A program made the position numbers and the translations under genes. A stretch of DNA of 64,000 nucleotides from Bugula neritina (taxonomy: Eukaryota > Bryozoa > Gymnolaemata > Cheilostomatida > Bugulidae): contig OZ037769.1 of the NCBI GenBank assembly GCA_964035545.1, positions 8,614,429-8,678,428 on the forward strand. Reading direction: 5' to 3'. Shown here piece by piece: positions 1 through 11,789 of the stretch. The notes under the pieces were generated by a model. That model was not told the DNA's origin. It searched no databases and saw only the letters and a program-made list of their open reading frames with translations. Positions within the stretch are counted from its first letter, which is position 1, and every line of letters begins with the position of its first letter.

Positions 1-859
1 GCTAAAAAACACAATTTTTATTAACTCAGATCTATCAGTGAAACTGTAACCTAAGATGTTCTGATATGGAAGAGGTGCTAAGCAGCATCAATATTTGTGT
101 GAAAATTATGGTTTAGTTTTTTTAATAATTACACCCCATTACATGTTTCTGTTGGAATATGAAAATAATTGGTTTGAAAGTAGCAGTTTACTAAGCTGTT
201 AAGTTTACTTTGTTGAACATGACAATAAGAAGTCACATTTACTATAATGAAATATAACTTTAATAGTTTAGATTAACAAAATATGTCACACAATTACAAC
301 CCTTTCCATACTCTGCTAATGACCTTTCAAAGTCTTCTGCTATTTGGCATGTTTTTGTATCATTAGAAAGCCTCAGACTTAAGAATTTAACCAACATAAT
401 GTTTTGTACAACATAATATATTATACTACACAGCAGAACACAAAAAATACCTCAATTACAATGCAGCTTTACATATTGTATTGAAATAACATCTTTTCCC
501 TTCAATAAAATGGGATTTGTCTACTCTATGTGTTTTACATGTTGACAGGAATCCAGAGATTTCAGATTTACTTTAATGAAATGTTGAATGGCAAAAAATC
601 TTTAAATGCTATCCTCGATTTGATCACAAAGGCTTTCTCTTGGAACATGTGGTTTTGATTGTAAGATGGCTGAATAATTTTTATTTAAGCTTTCCTACTT
701 CATAACCATAGAAATTTTAATTGCTCATAATTTGAATGGCAAATTTTTAGCCACATATATGTAGTAACATGTCTATAATATTTCCGCATAGGCAGCAGAA
801 TGACTTGCACAATGTATATGTATAATATGATTATTATGTATATGCATATTATATTGCAG
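1..859. other. Non-coding, probably intron of the 860-1404 gene
   Basis: No supported exon lies here. The stretch is AT-rich with no long open frame. Because the exon at 860 begins with a splice acceptor (ATATTGCAG ending at 859) in the middle of a codon, this is most simply the intron before it. Confidence 0.5.
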
Positions 860-1404
860 ATCTAGTAAAGGGGATTGGTCGTGGACTGGCTGGATGGGCG
901 GAGACACGGATACTAAGGAGACATCAGGAGAAGCTAACTCCGCTTCATGGGATGATTGGAGTAACGACTCACCAGCAACTAAAGCGGCATCTAACTCTGG
1001 TGTGTGAAAATTTTGTTCTGTTTAAAATAAAATTCAATTGCCATGATGTAGCAAGGATACATTTTCTTTAGTCTCCTGTACGACCAAGTAACAAGGCAGG
1101 ATTAGGAAGGTAATATTGTTGTATTATTGCAGGGTATACTGAATTGTCTTCTCATGACATGGACAGTGAAGACTGGCTCAACGCTGACGATGATCAATGG
1201 GAGAAGAATTGGAGGGAACAAGTGGGTGGTTCCCAGGCTGAGTCTCCCGCTGCCATGCCTGTTCCTTCAGCAGCAACTGCTGCCCCCAGAAATGTTAACC
1301 CTAATGACTTTGAGTCATACAATCCACTATCTAAGGTTTCCAGCAAAAGCACGTCTAAACCAAAATCTAATGATGATGAACTTTGGGACATGCTTAACAA
1401 TTAA
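860..1404 (+). CDS. C-terminal exons of an acidic Trp-rich protein (partial gene)
   Basis: Two plus-strand coding exons, 860-999 and 1133-1404, are joined by a GT-AG intron and end in TAA. The first exon starts at an acceptor ending at 859, so the gene extends beyond the left edge. The phase agrees across the junction: codon G|GG gives the run NSGYTELSSHDMDSEDW. The encoded tail is hydrophilic and acidic with spaced tryptophans (KGDWSWTGWMGG, SASWDDWSND, DSEDWLNADDDQWEKNW) and ends DELWDMLNN. Such D/E-W tails occur in trafficking proteins such as SCYL1-like pseudokinases and ArfGAP1, but no diagnostic domain is inside the window and the protein lacks the dibasic COPI-binding terminus of vertebrate SCYL1. 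The family is therefore unassigned. It converges with the FASTK-family gene; only about 250 bp separate the two stop codons. Confidence 0.6.
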
Positions 1405-1593
1405 CTATTAGTATTGTAGTCACTAGGCAAATCTAAGTATATTACATCTTATGTCAACAGTAAATATACAGAATACATAATTAAATACACAAGAATTAGT
1501 TGTCAAGTTTGTGCAATGATGGCAACTAGTAATTTATTAAGTTATTATTTTCAGTATTTCTGTCAAAGCGTCAAACTTGATCAACTTTGAGAT

Positions 1594-1599
1594 TTTATT
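1594..1599 (-). terminator. Candidate poly(A) signal of the FASTK-family gene
   Basis: On the minus strand this reads AATAAA, about 60 nt after the TAA at 1658-1660. It lies in the short convergent region between the two stop codons, so the 3' UTRs of the two genes are probably very short or overlap. There is no direct evidence of cleavage. Confidence 0.45.
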
Positions 1600-1657
1600 C
1601 AACTCCATATTTCTACAGTAAGTTTTTTTTAAATGTATTATAAATAAGTACAAAATA

Positions 1658-3763
1658 TTAAATGTGATTAAATTCTACGGACAACTTTTCTTTTAACCAC
1701 TCCAGCTTTCTGGCTCTATCAGGATCAGAACTGAATTCAGCTTCTCCAATCTGCAACATTTCAATATTTTGATTTAGCAAATTGAATTTGCAAAGAACAG
1801 CAAGCTGTCAGCCTAAACATGTATACAAGCTCTAGTATTACACAATTCCTTAAATCAGCCAGTTTATATGCATAAAACTGCAGCATCAAAATCGTATAAC
1901 CTTGAATCTTGGAACAAATTTGCTATTAAGGAATGCTGTCTAGTTGCATTTATATCTTATTCAATACATTTATAAGCATCTTAATACTACAAAATTATGA
2001 TAATTAATGCATTCTGTGACAGAGACAATATCTGTTACTTAATAGGGTCCAAAAATGATCATTCTAACATTTGGTGAACTATTGGAATTTGTAATACAAA
2101 CAGAAGCAACCCAGTAGATATATGAAACTGTAAAGCTGAGGCTAATACAGTGCCGTAGAAGATAATAGCTTACATTCACCACATGGTACCCCATTTGAGA
2201 GAGCTGTGACTCAGCCAGTCTCTTCCTACCATCCAGGGTTTTACCAGCAGATACACCTACTGTTTGGTGGTCAAATGTGTTCACTAGCACTGCAACCCTA
2301 CAAATTGGCACATAGTTTCTTGTACACCTTCGACATTTAGCATAAAATATTGCTCTAGTATTAACAGATAGTATAACACGTTTAGAGGTAAACTTCTTTG
2401 CTAAATAGTTGTTTTTTCATTCAGCCAAATATTCTGTCTGTGACAACACATATTCAGCTAAATCAAAATATTTAATTTTTAACAAAATATAGAGGAAATT
2501 TCGTGAGCAAATATTTTAAACAATTTATAAAACATAAGACCTTCAAAAGAAAAAAAAATAGAATAAAAGATGCAACAGCTGTAATATTGGTTTTCTATAT
2601 GTCATTACAAATGTATACATTTATATACGTTTGAAAATGCTTCGGAATTTTCTCATAACTTTTACAAAGCTTTAAATTAAGTGCTGTCCTCAACAGGTGT
2701 TCTGTCAGTTACTAAATACAGAAGTACATATGAAACTCACATAAAGGTTTGAGGGAATGCTGGATTCACACTAATAGATAATTACTCAAAGTAAAAATTA
2801 TCGTCTAGTACAAATGCATTCCCTCCATCAATCTTCTTGCAAGTATTTTCTAGTAAAACAGAGCACAATTTCCCTTTTTGGACAGATTTCAATATATAAA
2901 GTTTTTTCACAGAAAAAATTTAGAAATTTGATTTCGTTTTCAAAAATTTCTGAACAATTAATTTCCCAACTACCAACATTTTGAACAGCTGCCTTTTATA
3001 AAGCTACAGTAGCAGCTCTTGAAATATCATCCTAAGCTGTAGATGAATCATTTTATTTTATGTAATGTTCAGCAGCAAATTAAGACAGAAAAGCAAAAAT
3101 TGCTCAAAGCTCATAGAATTTTGCTATTTGGGGTAGTTCAATGTGCTGAAATTAAATTTGTACGAGAAAAAAAAAGGAGTATTCCTGCAACACTTAAGCC
3201 CTTATTTCTGACAAACGGACTTTACTTGCAAAATAAGACCAGCTATACTTGAAGGCTATTTGGCTTATATTATGAATATCAAATAAACATTGGTGTAGTT
3301 TGTATCTCATTTAAAAGATTAAAAACTGTACTATTTGTAAAAAGAAAACTTGACTTCATAAAAGTATATGGAATACAGTTTTCTTCTAAATAATTGAAAG
3401 CAATTCACCGACAGTGATGCAAAAATTATCAGCTTTTCAACTGATAAGTTGACAAAATGTAGAAAGATTTGAAAAATATCTGAACGTTTAAATTTATGAC
3501 CTAATACTTCATTAGATTTTTATAAAATAGCCAAACATCTATACTATTCAGTGTGTAATAAATAAAAGTGACCCAAAATTTGCATGTATTAACATTTATG
3601 TAACTATCCCCTATTTATTAGACGTATAAAAATCTACCGGCTTACCATCTCATATGCTCCGGTGTTCTAGTTTTTTCTGACAGGTCTTCCACATCAAGTG
3701 GTAAAATATATTTATGTGGAGAGACAACCTTTTTCTCTTTAGTATCATACAAATATCTGAAGT
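1658..3763 (-). CDS. RAP-domain exons of the FASTK-family gene
   Basis: Last three exons: 3646-3763, 2174-2297 and 1658-1750. The first ends within a Trp codon (TG|G), giving EHMRW followed by VAVLVNTFDHQTVG; the second ends GYHVVN and the third begins IGEAEFSS. The pattern of a hydrophobic strand, a variable loop, a basic helix ending in GY+V, and a short terminal helix is that of a RAP domain, which has a restriction-endonuclease-like fold and closes all FASTK proteins. The stop is TAA at 1658-1660. Confidence 0.75.
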
Positions 3764-6700
3764 CTGCGAAAAGAAGAAAACTCTTTGAAGAATAAACTAG
3801 ATACATCCCAACAACAAATTGAAATCATCAACGCAATTTATAATACAGTTCAGCAAACTTGACAAATTATCCCCTACACCTTACCAATAGCATTTCCTGT
3901 TGGATACCAAACGCTCTGTTGAATTTGGGCAGAATTACACCCTAAGCACTCGCACAGCATTCTGCTCAACTCAACGTGATGCTTGGATAAATTTATGGGT
4001 GGTTTCTAAAACACACAACAGATAAAACATGCGTGCAGTTACACTGGACATGTTATTGTAAAGCAGCTATAACTAATGAATACATTTACTCTAATAATCG
4101 CCAAATTTCCGCCTATAAATTCTGAAACCAAATATCTATCGACAGAGGTAAGTACTAATGTAAAAGAGCAACATGTATGAAACTGACTTTGTGTAAAGCC
4201 AGTAAGAAACCAAGCTATAATTATATAACAAGGTAATAGAATATATTGAATAGCTAAAAGGGCAGTTCAGTTAGCTCATATTCCACTAATTAATGATATC
4301 AAAGCTATTGAATAGTCACAGAGGCAAGTCTAGAACTGCAATTAATAACATTAAAACAATCTCCACACTTCGTACCAAGTCTGTACATACACACCACAGA
4401 TACTGTACATACACACCACAGATACTGTACATACACACCACAGATACTGTACATACACACCACAGATACTGTACATACACACCACAGACACTGTACATAC
4501 ACACCACAGATACTGTACATACACACCACAGATACTGTACATACACACCACAGATACTGTACATACACACCACAGATACTGTACGTACACACCACAGATA
4601 CTGTACATACACCCACAGATACTGTACATACACACCACAGATACTGTACATACACACCACAGATACTGTACATACACACCACAGATACTGTTTTCAATGC
4701 CTCTGGAAACTCCAAGTTATACTCTAGTTTGGCAGCAGTAGCGACATTCAGTAACTTGCCATACAGGTCTATGACTGTGTGCTGTGACAAGTCAGCAGAG
4801 GCTAGAACAGAGCCATGAGAAGCAGCAAGGTTAGAGGCAAGTTTAGTAATAGAGTTTAGTGATATATAAAGTTAAACAAAAAAATTTGTTAAAGATCATT
4901 CAAGTCATCAAACAAATTAATCCAGTTTTAATCATATTACTTTAAAGCTAAGTATTGTATCTAAAAGGTATGGTGAGAATTTATAGCTCGTGCTTTAAAG
5001 TTAAAATTTTAGTCCGTTGAATGTAAGTGGAGAGTAAAATTTAACTGAGCTTGTGACAAACAGCGTTGAAAAGTATTTATAAGATATATATTATAGATTA
5101 AAATCAGTAAGACCATAAATATAAATGAGTTAATATCTAAAAAGCTGATCTTTGTTCTAATCTAGACTATAATTCTGAAGTTAAAGTATAACATATTTTT
5201 GCATGGATATTATAGCATGTCTTGTGCACCAATCTGTGCTACCTGACCATTATACTTATATTGTCTAATGTCTACGTATATAATATATAGCTTATAGTAT
5301 GATCTCTAGTAAACAAGTAACTTACTCAACTGTGCTATCCTATCCTCTGTTAAGAGATCTTTGATAATAGATTCTGACTTGATGTTGAAGACCAGCAGAG
5401 ACCAGATCTGCTTGAGATACGACTGGCAGTACTTGGGGTCAGCACCGGCCACCTACACGGAAAATTCTAAGTCAGCGCTAATACATTGTAGTGTAACATC
5501 TCTATATAGTACTAATACATTGTAGTATAACATCTCTATATAGTACTAATACATTGTAGTATAACATCTCTATATAGTACTAATACATTGTAGTATAACA
5601 TCTCTATATAGTACTAATACATTGTAGTATAACATCTCTATATAGTACTAATACATTGTAGTATAACATCTCTATATAGTACTAATACATTGTAGTATAA
5701 CATCTCTATATAATACTAATACATTGTAGTATAACATCTCTATATAGTACTAATACATTGTAGTATAACATCTCTATATAATACTAATACATGTAGTGTA
5801 AAATCTCTATATAGTACTATTACATTGTAGTGTAACATCTTTATATAGTACTAATACATTGTAGTGTAACATCTCTATATAGTACTAATACACAGCATTA
5901 TAACGTCACTTTATAATTTTCTTGGGTAATCAATGTTCACACACAGGTGAATATCATGCTAGCAATACAATACAAATTTATTCTCATTAAAATCTAAAAA
6001 ATAAAATGAATTATTTTTAGAAGACTTTGATAATTGAAAAAAATAAGTAAAGCAATGAGTGAGAAAAAAGAGAAATAGTAAACTAATAAACCAGACCTTG
6101 AGTTGGTGTATGACGGCTGCTTTTACATTAGCTGGCATAGTGCCAGTAATACTGCAGGTGACTAACAGACTAGTGAAGGATTCCACTGGTAACTGTGAAG
6201 GATCTCTATACATAAACATATACAAAAGTGTCATCAAATAATAAAATGCATAAAACAATCCTAAAAATCAAAACAAACAAATAACATTAAAGAAAATAGA
6301 AAGTTTAGTATAATACATCCAGATATGTAAAAGCATAGATTAAAATAAACCTTCTATAATAAGCTTTTGCAATATTACATTATGTATTAATTATTCACTT
6401 AAATAAATAAGGTAGAGTTCAAACTGAAGGGTTCTGAGCCGTTACTAAACAAGAATGTATTCAGTATTGAGATAATAAAGGCAAGCACTAACGCAATACG
6501 TGAACAGACTGCATTGATGACCGTAGGGTTGTCCCATTTGAGTTTGCCTATGGATAGCATGATTCGTAGTAGGAACTTTTCGTCTATTGGAGTCTTGTCA
6601 TGGAGAACAGTACTACTTAGTATCTCCAGGCAACTGAGAGCTCGAGGATACACAATCTAACAATATAACAAGTAAAGATATAGGCCATCCCTGTGAGAAA

Positions 6701-8124
6701 ACAAGAAATATACGCATGTAGTATTGTTATAAGTAAGAAATAGAAAATGAAACGTTTTTCTTTATGTATTGTTTTTCATTACTGGCTAGTTTGGTTTAAA
6801 TAAGAGTATTATAAAATATTTATACCTTGAGAGTGGAATAAGAGTAGTATATAATATTTATACCTTGAGAGTGGAGTAAGAGTAGTACAGGTTGGAGAGC
6901 TGTTGGATAGTTATCACAGTTGGCCGCTTACTCAGTTGATAAATCAGTGTCTTGATAAGATCAGTGGATCTGTACAGCATGATTGCCATCAAGTGAAGAA
7001 TCTAAATTATACGAAGCTATTCAGACTACAGAATATAAAACCTTAGTTGACCTATATAATATGACTATACATATGTCATTAGATATACATTTACAATGAT
7101 CCTGGGGTGACATATCATTACATCATATAACAAAGAACTTACATTAATAATGGTCTTAGAAGGTATGTTCTCTACGCATCCTTTGGTTCTTGACTCTAAC
7201 AACAGACTTCCTTCCTTTGATATTAATCCAAATTTTAAAAAATTGAAAGCAAAAAGTATTTCATGGCCCGATGACAAGCTGGACAATTGAGAGTATATCT
7301 ACAAATTATTATAAATGAGAGAATAACTGCAGCAACAGAATCGGCAAACTGAAGTTTATACACACAGACAGACTGCTATGACAATGATGATGATGACCCA
7401 AGAATTCACCATATAAAAAATGTCGGCTTTATACCAAGTTGAGGGTTTAAAATCACTACAAACCTGATCTTTTACTGATTCCTCCAACCAAGGTAGATTT
7501 TGCTGAGCTGCATACTGAGAAATTTTACCCAGTGAAATGAAAGGTTGGTGCTTTAAATATCGGAGCATAGAATTCTTGACACTCTCATTGTTGGCAACTT
7601 CTAGAACTATGTCTAGAATTTGTGTATACAGATGACCGGTCTTATAATCTTCATAGCCAATGGTTCGGTCACTACATACCTCGTCTATCACGGCATCTAA
7701 ACTCTGCAGTAACAGCACCACATGACTGACTATATGTGAGAACAAATCAATATTAAATGAACAAACATTAGCTGAATGACACATAAACAACCAAAAGTCA
7801 TAATAAATGCATACATACCGAGGTCTGAATTTCAATAGACTTGTTTTTATTCTCTAATGACCAGGCACGAAATTTCTTAATGGCACTCGCCGTTACATTA
7901 TCTTTGCGAATGCTTTCAATAGCCTCTGTACCAAGGAGTGCAGAAAGTTCGATCTGTGAAGACTGAGTTGAGTAAAAGTGCCCTGCTGAGCCCACTCTAT
8001 GTGCAAAATGACTTTTACAGTGGGTTTCCTCAGGAATACTGACCATTACACAAGCCTTGGTGAAGAAGCGAAGACTGGAGGTGTGACAAAGCTGTCTGAT
8101 GGCCCATGCTCTACTCATCAACAT
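1658..8124 (-). CDS. FASTK-family mitochondrial RNA-binding protein (FASTKD-like), complete
   Basis: Twelve coding exons on the minus strand, in order: 7819-8124, 7464-7703, 7143-7298, 6864-7001, 6493-6656, 6097-6205, 5326-5452, 4689-4801, 3885-4005, 3646-3763, 2174-2297, 1658-1750. All junctions are GT-AG, all phases agree, and the total is 1,809 nt, giving 602 residues, close to vertebrate FASTKD4 (about 630). The N-terminus (MLMSRAWAIRQL) is Arg-rich and Ser-rich with no acids, followed by a likely cleavage region near GHFYSTQ, as in a mitochondrial presequence. The middle is helical and repetitive, typical of FASTK regions (ALSCLEILSSTVLHDKTP, KLKWDNPTVINAVCSRIA). The C-terminus has a RAP domain (VAVLVNTFDHQ, then GYHVVNI, then KLEWLKEKL). 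Family members stabilise or process mitochondrial mRNAs. FASTKD4 is the closest guess by length, but I cannot settle the paralogue. Confidence 0.82.
4383..4691. repeat. 22-bp minisatellite, about 14 copies, overlapping a splice donor
   Basis: Unit ACAGATACTGTACATACACACC, with one copy shortened to 20 bp near 4600-4619 and single-base variants near 4497 and 4585. It fills part of the FASTK-family intron between the exons at 4689-4801 and 3885-4005. Its right end runs into the exon donor, so every unit read on the minus strand contains the same ACA|GTATCTGT string as the real donor at 4688/4689. Long open frames across it on both strands result from a stop-free unit and are not genes. Confidence 0.92.
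5478..5890. repeat. 34-bp minisatellite, about 12 copies
   Basis: Unit CATCTCTATATAGTACTAAT followed by ACATTGTAGTATAA. Copies are nearly identical in the centre and drift at both ends. It lies in the FASTK-family intron and its first degenerate copy begins only about 25 nt upstream of the acceptor of exon 5326-5452. Confidence 0.92.
6822..6899. repeat. 39-bp tandem duplication covering an exon end and its donor
   Basis: TACCTTGAGAGTGGARTAAG occurs at 6822 and 6861 with a 39-bp period. The second copy is the real 3' end of FASTK-family exon 6864-7001, including its donor (CTCAAG|GTA on the minus strand). The first copy is an intronic duplicate with an intact donor. Confidence 0.85.
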
Positions 8125-8134
8125 TTTATATATT
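7819..8134 (-). CDS. First coding exon of the FASTK-family gene with the mitochondrial presequence
   Basis: Start codon chosen at 8122-8124 (MLMSRAW). An acceptor (GGTTTGTAG) ends at 8135, 11 nt upstream of this ATG, so the further upstream ATG at 8143-8145 would be intronic, and an untranslated first exon probably lies upstream. The first 50 residues are rich in Arg, Ser and His and nearly free of acids, which fits import into mitochondria. The exon ends KSIEIQTS at donor TCG|GTATGT. Confidence 0.7.
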
Positions 8135-8300
8135 CTACAAACCAATATTGAAATAATGGCAAAAACATTTGAACATACAAAAACAAAGTAAACAAATTAC
8201 TATAAAAACGAAGAATTTATAAAAAGCTAGTCATAAATTAGCAGGTGCGGAAGGCCTATTCCTACATTTCTTCTTGTAAACCTAACAAGCAAAACATGCG

Positions 8301-9987
8301 TGTGACTAAAATGGGTAGCCACCCGGTGTCGCGGTCCGCGACAACCATTTTAGTCATAAGAGGGGGTTTTGACTAAAATGGGTATCGCGAAAGATTTTCG
8401 TTTTATTTTCAGAGTTTTAGACCGCCGTTGTGACTGTTAAGATTATTGTTAAATAAATCTTCAGTAAATAATGAACATTTCACAATCGTCTCAACCAAAA
8501 AACATAAATAAATAATGATGAAACTTGTTAAGAGTTATCTTTCCTTATCAAAAATGAAATTTTCACTTATTTTTATTGTTGTTGTGATCATAGACATGCC
8601 AACTTATAAAACATATACTTTAAACTAGTATAAATGCTGGGAGCAATATTGGAAAAACAAAAGTGTTCAGAAAGTTTAAAAAAAATTAAATATTTTTGCG
8701 GCACCCATTTTAGTTAAAATAACCCAGAATGACTAAAATGGGTGTCACATGAATTTTTATTTGCAATTAGCATTGAGGACAGATATAACTTTACAATTGA
8801 CATCGTCAAACTGACTTTGCATTTTTACACAAACTCAGCTAATTAAAAAGGTATGAAACTGCAACACAAGAATAAATAGAATTAAAGTCATTTTGAAAAT
8901 TCTTGGGGTCAAAAACTAGGGAGTGTCGTGAAGAATTCAATACATGTATTTTAACTTAATCCCTTTGGTATTTTTCATTTTTTAGACATGCTGACTCACG
9001 AGCCACATACTTTAAACTATAGTAAAAATACTGAGAGCAATATTAGCAAACAAAACTGTTCACAAAATGTGAAAATAAAACTAAAAATCTTTGTGACACC
9101 CATTTTAGTCAAACCAACCCCCCCCCCCCCCCCCCCAATGACTAAAATGGGAGTAACGGTGATTTTTACTTTATTTTTTAGCTTTTTGGCAATTCTTGTT
9201 GTTAAATTCGTTGTTGATCAAGACCTTAGAAAAACTCTAATACATTCTAACTGTTTCACCCCAAATTACAGTAGCAGTATATGATAATTTACAATAATAA
9301 TAAAATATAATAAAAACCGAAACTATCAGTGACACTCTCTAGAGTTATCTTCCCTTTGTTCTTAGTTTTGTTTTTATCACTTTTCCCCAATATTTACGAA
9401 TATTAAAAGTTTTAATAATCTTAATTAGTAAAAGCAAGTAAAATATTCAATGTGACATAATTTATAGTATCCAAAACCACCCATAAAGCTAAAAATAAAG
9501 CAAAAATCATCGTGACATCCATTTTGGTCACGCGTGGCTGTTTTGACTAAAATGGGTGTCGCAAAGATTTTTAGTTTTATTTTCACACTTTGTAAACATT
9601 TTCGTTTTTTAATATTGCTCACAGCATCTTTAATAGTTTAAAGTATATGTTTCATAAGTCAGCATGTCTATGATCTCAAATATAACAATGAAATTGAGCT
9701 GAACATTGATATTTTGACAAGAACACATAACTCTTAACGAGGCTGTTTTGCTACAATTATTTCAATGTTATCACTATTTATTTGTGTATTTTGGTTTAAA
9801 CGATTGTGAAATGTTCATTACTCACTGAAGATTTATTTAACAGTAATCTTAACAGTCACAACTGTCTAAAAATCTGAAAATAAAACGAAATTGTTAGCGA
9901 CACCCATTTTAGTCAAACCCCTACCCCCTTTTGACTAAAGTGGGTGTCACGGACCGCGACACTGGGTGGCCACCCATTTTAGTCACA
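8301..9987. mobile_element. Palindromic fold-back element with long inverted repeats and internal hairpin modules
   Basis: The left end reads TGTGACTAAAATGGGTAGCC and the right end is its inverse, GGCCACCCATTTTAGTCACA with a few changes. The inverted similarity continues inward for about 380 bp; for example AAGATTATTGTTAAATAAAT near 8450 matches the complement of the stretch around 9840. Inside, the hairpin motif CACCCATTTTAGTCA...TGACTAAAATGGGTG recurs near 8350, 8702, 9099, 9516 and 9901, every 350-420 bp. There is no transposase frame. Both ends contain a CG-rich core (GTCGCGGTCCGCGAC at the left). No target-site duplication is obvious. It resembles a non-autonomous fold-back or MITE-like DNA transposon. 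Confidence 0.75.
9118..9136. repeat. Poly-C tract
   Basis: Nineteen consecutive C between the two arms of the central hairpin module of the fold-back element. The length may be unreliable in the assembly. Confidence 0.8.
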
Positions 9988-11720
9988 CCCCAAGCAACAT
10001 TGATGAGAATACACAGTTGTTTGAGGACTGTAAGCCTATAGTCACCAAAGCAGGTTATTTGAAAATGTCAACTGAGAAATTAATTATATTGACTTCGACA
10101 AGTTATTGAATTGAATCATAATAACCATTTCTATTTTCAAACGAACTTAAGTATAAATGAAGTCATTATGATAACTTTTCACCTAAATCATCACTCCTAA
10201 TGATTAAATGAGTAAGAGAGTATGACTATCAAGATCATTATCATAATTATTATTAAATCTAATATCATTAGTATTCATTAAATAAACTAAAATATAATCA
10301 TAGTAGAAATTATCTCATATTCATATTACTATCCCATCAGTCAAACTCAATCAAAATAAATAAGCATAACTCAAAGTTAATATTATATTAATAATATTAA
10401 TATGAATATTTCTATAGTCTCAGTTTGTAATAGTAGCCTACGCTTATACTCGTAACTTATAGCCATAGATCTAGAATTTACCAATATTCTTACTTCAACT
10501 TTCAAGACCATTAAATGGATGAGAAAATAGCTATCATAATCCATAATTAACATAATGATAATGATAATTATGACTGATACTCATACTAAACTTAAATTAT
10601 AATGATTATGATACTTATAGTTATAGTTATACTTATACTTATAGTTATTACTTATTAATATTCTTTTGAGTTGTTATTATCAACTTTGAGCTTGAGTAAC
10701 AGTGTTTAATTCTAAGTTAAATTTACTTTTAATTTTAGTCTTACTTACTTCAACTTTAAGTTTAAGTATTAGTAATATTTACTTTTAGTAAAAAAAGCTT
10801 AGTCTAAGTCTTAGTTTTACTCTAACTTTTACTTTTAGTTTTATTTTAGCACCTTTGCCTTAAGCTTTTAATATAACTCAAAACTAAAACATCAAATAAA
10901 CAAAAATTTCAACAAAAATTATGCAAATCGAAATAAGTCCTCTTAGCAAGCACAACTGTCTTATTTATTTTATTGCAACTAGAAGTTTACATTTGAAGAA
11001 AAATCACAGAGTTGAACAGAATCTAATTTTTATCGGAATTTAGGCTATAATAAACTTGACCGGCCTAGCGTATGACCAAAAATTTAAACCTTTACAATTT
11101 TATTAATAATAAACATTTTACTAATTATTTCAAAAAATAAAAATATTTTAAAATTGTTTTTAGTATAGTTTACTGACTTTTCATAGTGCTTCTAATAACT
11201 ATTTTTGCAATTTAAAGGAGACAACTCTTTGTAAATACTAAAACTTGCCGATTTCTGTTCAATTAAAATGCGCTGTCTCAGGTTTCTCTGCAAATCAAGA
11301 TTAATGAGATATTATTTTGAAGCAGGACAGGAAAGGTCAATGCATGCAATATTTCCAACAATTGGCACAAGGTGATCAAAGCTTATATAGATATAATGCT
11401 CAGCAATAATATTCGGTGATTGAGCACTTTAACCATGGTCACAAACCCAAACTGCTAGCATTTTGCAAAGCTCATCACTCTTATGTGGCCTCTAAAATCA
11501 CTTGAGCACTCTAGCTTGAGTTTACATATGCATTAGTAGAAATATAAGTTTCTACTATTGCTAAGGTGTGGACCATGGTGCTCTGTTCTGTTCTGGATAT
11601 ATATATATATATATATGAAGATCTAAGTTTATTTTTATATCCAAAATTGTATCAATACCAAATATAAATACTCTATTTTTCGAAATATTGAGTTCTTTTG
11701 ATTCATTTTTAATTATAAAA

Positions 11721-11726
<6 letters not shown>
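9988..11726. other. Gene-free AT-rich region with low-complexity ACTTA/TTAGT runs
   Basis: No supported coding exon. 10,180-10,860 is low complexity, made of drifting ATAAT, CTTATAGTTATA and ACTTTTAGT words, probably an old decayed simple repeat. A short (TA)n run lies near 11,599-11,617. Confidence 0.6.

Positions 11727-11786
<60 letters not shown>
11727..11786. repeat. (TA)n microsatellite, about 30 units
   Basis: Pure TA dinucleotides ending exactly at the CAGGG terminus of the element that follows. This suggests that the element inserted into, or carries, a TA tract. Confidence 0.9.

Positions 11787-11789
<3 letters not shown>

Noticed and set aside
1127-1411. Alternate plus-strand frame over the Trp-rich exon
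   Set aside because: The frame consistent with the upstream exon and the acidic Trp motif is the one ending at 1404.
4293-4790. Long open frames on both strands across 4293-4790
   Set aside because: They come from a stop-free 22-bp repeat; only the 4689-4801 part is an exon.
4383-5890. CRISPR-like arrays
   Set aside because: The units are contiguous tandem repeats without unique spacers, in eukaryotic introns.
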